From: JBDRGX01 sp043817485 [NCBI: bacterium]
GTDB lineage: Bacteria > JBDRGX01
Assembly (NCBI GenBank): GCA_043817485.1
Contig: JBDRGX010000043.1
Coordinates: 1 to 7,564 of the forward strand
Length of the DNA: 7,564 bases
Direction: 5' to 3'
The position numbers were made by a program, and so were the translations under genes. This document shows positions 4,954 to 7,564 of the stretch, piece after piece. The notes beneath the pieces are model-generated. The model saw nothing but the letters and a program-made list of their open reading frames with translations. It had not been told where the DNA came from and ran no database searches. Each line of letters begins with the position of its first letter. Position 1 is the stretch's first letter.

Positions 4954-6055
4954 AAACATTTCTAAATCTATATTTTTTATGGAAAAAGCGTATAAATTAG
5001 CAAAGTTAGGCATAGGAAAAACTAATCCTAATCCTTTAGTCGGTGCTATTATTGTTAAAAATGATACCATTGTTGGGCAAGGATATCATAAATGTGCAGG
5101 AGATGCTCATGCAGAAATATATGCTTTAAACCAAGCAGGAAAAAAAGCTAAAAATGCTGATTTATATGTAACATTAGAACCTTGTTCTCATTATGGAAAA
5201 ACTCCACCATGTACTGAAGCAATAATTAAAGCAGGTATTAAAAAAGTTTTTATTGGAATAAAAGATTCTAATCCTTTAGTCAATGGGAAAGGAATTAAAA
5301 TTTTAAAAAATGCTAATATAGAAGTAAAAATTGGTATTTTAGAAGAAAAAATAAAAGAAATGAACCAATTTTATGCAAAATATATTACTCAAAAAATTCC
5401 TTATGTTATTTTGAAAGTAGCTACAAGTTTAGATGGAAAAATTTGTACAGAGACTGGTGATTCAAAATATATTACTAATGAAATTTCTCGAAATTATGTA
5501 CATAAATTACGTAGTCAAATAGACGCTATTATTGTAGGAATAGAAACTATTAAAAAAGATAATTCTAAACTTACTTGTAGATTAAAAAAAGGGGGAAATC
5601 CTATAAGAATAATTTTAGATACAAAAGGAAAAATTCCTTTAAACTCCAATGTTATTACTCAAAATTTTGATAAAAAAACTTATGTTGCTCTTACTGATTT
5701 AGCTTCTTTTGAAACAATAAAAAAATTAGAACAAAAAGATATAAAAATTCTTAAAATAAAAACAAAAAATGGACAAATAGATTTGAATGATTTGTTGAAA
5801 AAATTGTGGGAAATGAAAATATCTAATGTTTTAGTAGAAGGTGGAGAAAAAGTTTTTACTTCTTTTTTAGAAAATAAATTAGTTGATAAAATTATGGTAT
5901 TTATTGCTCCAATGCTAATAGGAGGAAAATCTAAAACTTTTTTTTCATCTCAAAAAATAAAAAAAATAACTGAAAGTATAAAACTTACAAAAACTTCTTT
6001 TAAAAAATTTAGAGAGGATATTTTAATAAATAATTATGTTTACTGGTATAATTGA
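4943..6055 (+). CDS. ribD: Bifunctional riboflavin biosynthesis deaminase/reductase RibD
   Basis: This 370-residue protein carries two steps of riboflavin synthesis: deamination of the pyrimidinone phosphate from GTP breakdown, and NADPH-dependent reduction of its ribosyl side chain. The N-terminal deaminase domain (about 1-145) shows TNPNPLVGAIIV, the zinc motif HAE (56-58, with E58 as proton shuttle) and PCSHYGKTPPC with C81 and C90. The reductase domain (about 150-370) shows KVATSLDGKI (158-167), GDSKYIT, IDAIIVGIETIKKDN and VEGGEKVFTSFLENKLVDKI (298-317). Both domains look complete and the length is typical. The ATG at 4943 overlaps the preceding gene by 11 bases and has no visible Shine-Dalgarno, so translation probably depends on coupling. 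The internal ATG at 4979 would remove residues that match the family N-terminus. No FMN riboswitch precedes it. Confidence 0.95.
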   Translation: MINKNISKSIFFMEKAYKLAKLGIGKTNPNPLVGAIIVKNDTIVGQGYHKCAGDAHAEIYALNQAGKKAKNADLYVTLEPCSHYGKTPPCTEAIIKAGIKKVFIGIKDSNPLVNGKGIKILKNANIEVKIGILEEKIKEMNQFYAKYITQKIPYVILKVATSLDGKICTETGDSKYITNEISRNYVHKLRSQIDAIIVGIETIKKDNSKLTCRLKKGGNPIRIILDTKGKIPLNSNVITQNFDKKTYVALTDLASFETIKKLEQKDIKILKIKTKNGQIDLNDLLKKLWEMKISNVLVEGGEKVFTSFLENKLVDKIMVFIAPMLIGGKSKTFFSSQKIKKITESIKLTKTSFKKFREDILINNYVYWYN

Positions 6056-6626
6056 AGAAATAGGCATTATTGAAAAATTAGAAAGAAAAAACAATTTAAT
6101 TACCATAAAAATTGAAGCAAAAAAAATCACACAAGAATTAAATATAAGTGATAGTATTGCTATAGATGGTATTTGCTTAACTTGTGTTAATTATTATGAT
6201 AAAAAAAATTTTACTGTTAATGTAATGGAACAAACTTTTAAAAAAACTACTTTATTATCTAAAAAAATTGGAGATAAAGTTAATTTAGAAAAAGCATTGA
6301 AATTAAATGGAAGGTTAAATGGACATATTGTTACTGGACATATTAGTGGAATTGGAAAAATAGTAAAATTGATAAAATCTAATGAAACTGGAAAAATAGA
6401 AATTTTGGTAGATAAAAATTTATCTAAATACATTGTTTTCGAAGGTTCTATTGCTATTGATGGGATTAGTTTAACTATCGGAGAAATAAAAAGCAATATT
6501 TTTTCTATATATTTAATTCCGCATACATTAGAAAATACAACTTTATTATCTAAAAAAATTGGGGAAATGCTAAATATTGAAGTAGATATTCTTGCAAAAT
6601 ATTTAGAGAAATTAATAATTAAATAA
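6036..6626 (+). CDS. ribE: Riboflavin synthase, alpha subunit
   Basis: Riboflavin synthase converts two molecules of 6,7-dimethyl-8-ribityllumazine to riboflavin and the pyrimidine substrate, as a cytoplasmic homotrimer. The 196 residues form the family's two tandem lumazine-binding domains. Domain 1 starts MFTGIIEEIG and contains SIAIDGICLT with C48. Domain 2 starts near GHIVTGHISGIG and contains SIAIDGISLT, ending with VDILAKYLEK (D184 at the position of the conserved C-terminal aspartate). The symbol ribE follows common bacterial use (ribC in E. coli nomenclature). Its start lies 20 bases inside ribD, and the nearest purine-rich site (6012-6018) is 17 bases away, so coupling to ribD is likely. 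The two domains carry an identical 23-base stretch at the equivalent place. The lumazine synthase ribH and ribA/B genes are not in the window. Confidence 0.95.
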   Translation: MFTGIIEEIGIIEKLERKNNLITIKIEAKKITQELNISDSIAIDGICLTCVNYYDKKNFTVNVMEQTFKKTTLLSKKIGDKVNLEKALKLNGRLNGHIVTGHISGIGKIVKLIKSNETGKIEILVDKNLSKYIVFEGSIAIDGISLTIGEIKSNIFSIYLIPHTLENTTLLSKKIGEMLNIEVDILAKYLEKLIIK

Positions 6627-6645
6627 ATTTACCAATTAGGAAAAA

Positions 6646-7488
6646 ATGAAATTAATAAAATCTATTAATTTAATGCAAAGAGTTATAAAGGATTTAAAAA
6701 AGCAATATACTATTGGATTTGTGCCTACTATGGGATTTTTACATGAAGGACATATTTCTTTAATTAAATCTGCTCGAAAAGAAACAGAAAAAGTTATTGT
6801 AAGCATTTTTATTAACCCTATTCAATTTAACGATAAAAAAGATTTCAACAAATATCCAAAAAATATTCAAAAAGATATAAAAATTCTTGAACAAGAAAAT
6901 GTTGATTATGTTTTTTTACCTCAATCTACAAAAATATATCCACAAAATTTTTGTACTTATATTAACATTGAAAATTTATTTTCTAAATTATGTGGGAAAT
7001 CAAGGCAAGGTCATTTTCAAGGGGTTGCAACAATAGTTTTAAAATTATTTAATATTATTCATCCTAATATTGCTTATTTTGGACAAAAAGATGCTCAACA
7101 AACTATAATTATTAAAAAAATGGTAAAAGATTTGAATGTTGATGTAAAAATAAAAATACTTTCTACTATAAGAGAAAATAGTGGATTAGCTTTAAGTTCT
7201 CGAAATACTCATCTTTCTAATTTAGAAAAACAACAAGCTTTATGTTTATATCAATCTTTAAAAAAAGCAAAAGATTTAATGAAAAAAGGAATAAGAAAAT
7301 CTAATATAATTAAAGATGAAATGCAAAAAATTATTTCTCAATTTAAAAATGCAAAAATTGATTATATTGCTATTGTTAATTCTCAAAATTTAGAAGATGT
7401 AGATTTTGTTCAAAACAAGGATTTGATTGCTTTAGCAGTAAAAATAGGGAATACAAGATTGATTGATAATATAATATGTAATTTTTAA
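6646..7488 (+). CDS. panC: Pantothenate synthetase (pantoate--beta-alanine ligase)
   Basis: PanC joins pantoate and beta-alanine with ATP to give pantothenate, the precursor of coenzyme A, in the cytoplasm. The 280-residue product has the family length and its motifs in order: VPTMG (26-30), the HIGH-type HEGH (33-36), FINPIQF (55-61), GKSRQGHFQGVATIV (117-131), FGQKDAQQ (145-152) and the KMSKS-like LSSRN (183-187). Before the last motif the protein reads RENSG where family members often have an acidic residue next to the glycine; this looks like a tolerated change. AGG at 6638-6640 lies 5 bases before the ATG and 19 bases separate it from ribE, so it ends the operon. panB and panD are not present here. 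Confidence 0.95.
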   Translation: MKLIKSINLMQRVIKDLKKQYTIGFVPTMGFLHEGHISLIKSARKETEKVIVSIFINPIQFNDKKDFNKYPKNIQKDIKILEQENVDYVFLPQSTKIYPQNFCTYINIENLFSKLCGKSRQGHFQGVATIVLKLFNIIHPNIAYFGQKDAQQTIIIKKMVKDLNVDVKIKILSTIRENSGLALSSRNTHLSNLEKQQALCLYQSLKKAKDLMKKGIRKSNIIKDEMQKIISQFKNAKIDYIAIVNSQNLEDVDFVQNKDLIALAVKIGNTRLIDNIICNF

Positions 7489-7513
7489 ATGTAAAATATT
7501 CAAAAATTACATT
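7488..7513 (+). terminator. Weak hairpin after panC (possible terminator)
   Basis: AATGTAA (7488-7494) can pair with TTACATT (7507-7513) around 12 bases, starting at the last base of the panC stop. The stem is short and A+T-rich. A T-run appears only at 7529-7534, so this is a poor intrinsic terminator and may be chance. The remaining bases to 7564 hold no gene. Confidence 0.25.
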
Positions 7514-7564
7514 AAGCATTTAACAAAATTTTTTATAAAAAATATATTTTAAAATTATTTATTG

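Noticed and set aside
6194-6496. 100-codon open frame on the - strand inside ribE
   Set aside because: It is the antisense shadow of riboflavin synthase, with no ribosome site or family resemblance.

Overview
The window is a strongly A+T-rich stretch of bacterial chromosome (hand counts of sample lines give roughly a quarter G+C) with every recognisable gene on the + strand. The exported, possibly beta-barrel protein, the GTG/TTG/ATG start use with Shine-Dalgarno sites and the complete-looking housekeeping enzymes suggest a low-GC Gram-negative or deep-branching bacterium. I cannot name the phylum from this sequence. All recognised genes are intact despite many 8-9 base homopolymer runs.

Layout. 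(1) 1-168: a leader with a 26-nt-period tandem direct repeat, then a near-consensus sigma70-type promoter. (2) 169-2804: tldD and tldE, one-base overlapped (TAATG), encoding the two subunits of the TldD/TldE metalloprotease. (3) 2805-3800: about 1 kb of repeat-rich DNA containing one small gene, a 98-residue GIY-YIG nuclease. Its start and stop codons touch two arms of a 30-nt inverted repeat (29 of 30 identical). Around this 353-bp module lie a degenerate outer inverted repeat, dispersed direct repeats of the CAGAATTCAGAATA type, and a separate hairpin-forming repeat just upstream of ispF. (4) 3801-7488: a tightly packed gene row, ispF (isoprenoid precursor synthesis), an unrecognised exported protein, ribD and ribE (riboflavin synthesis) and panC (pantothenate synthesis). 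Junctions of +10, -11, -20 and +19 bases indicate co-transcription. (5) 7489-7564: a weak hairpin and A+T-rich sequence with no gene.

Functionally the right half is a cofactor and precursor operon: MEcPP for isoprenoids, riboflavin for FMN/FAD, and pantothenate for CoA. It has no FMN riboswitch in front of the rib genes. The left half is the TldD/E protease pair with no visible peptide substrate gene nearby.

The most unusual object is the GIY-YIG module at 3139-3491. The left repeat arm supplies the Shine-Dalgarno and the first base of the start codon. The right arm supplies the stop codon. Each arm can fold into its own hairpin, and the only mismatch between arms falls in the Shine-Dalgarno core. 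The gene is richer in G+C and uses CTG leucine codons that are uncommon in its neighbours. It resembles in architecture a REP/RAYT or IS200-like minimal element, but with a GIY-YIG nuclease in place of an HUH transposase. Mobility is an inference; the geometry is directly visible.
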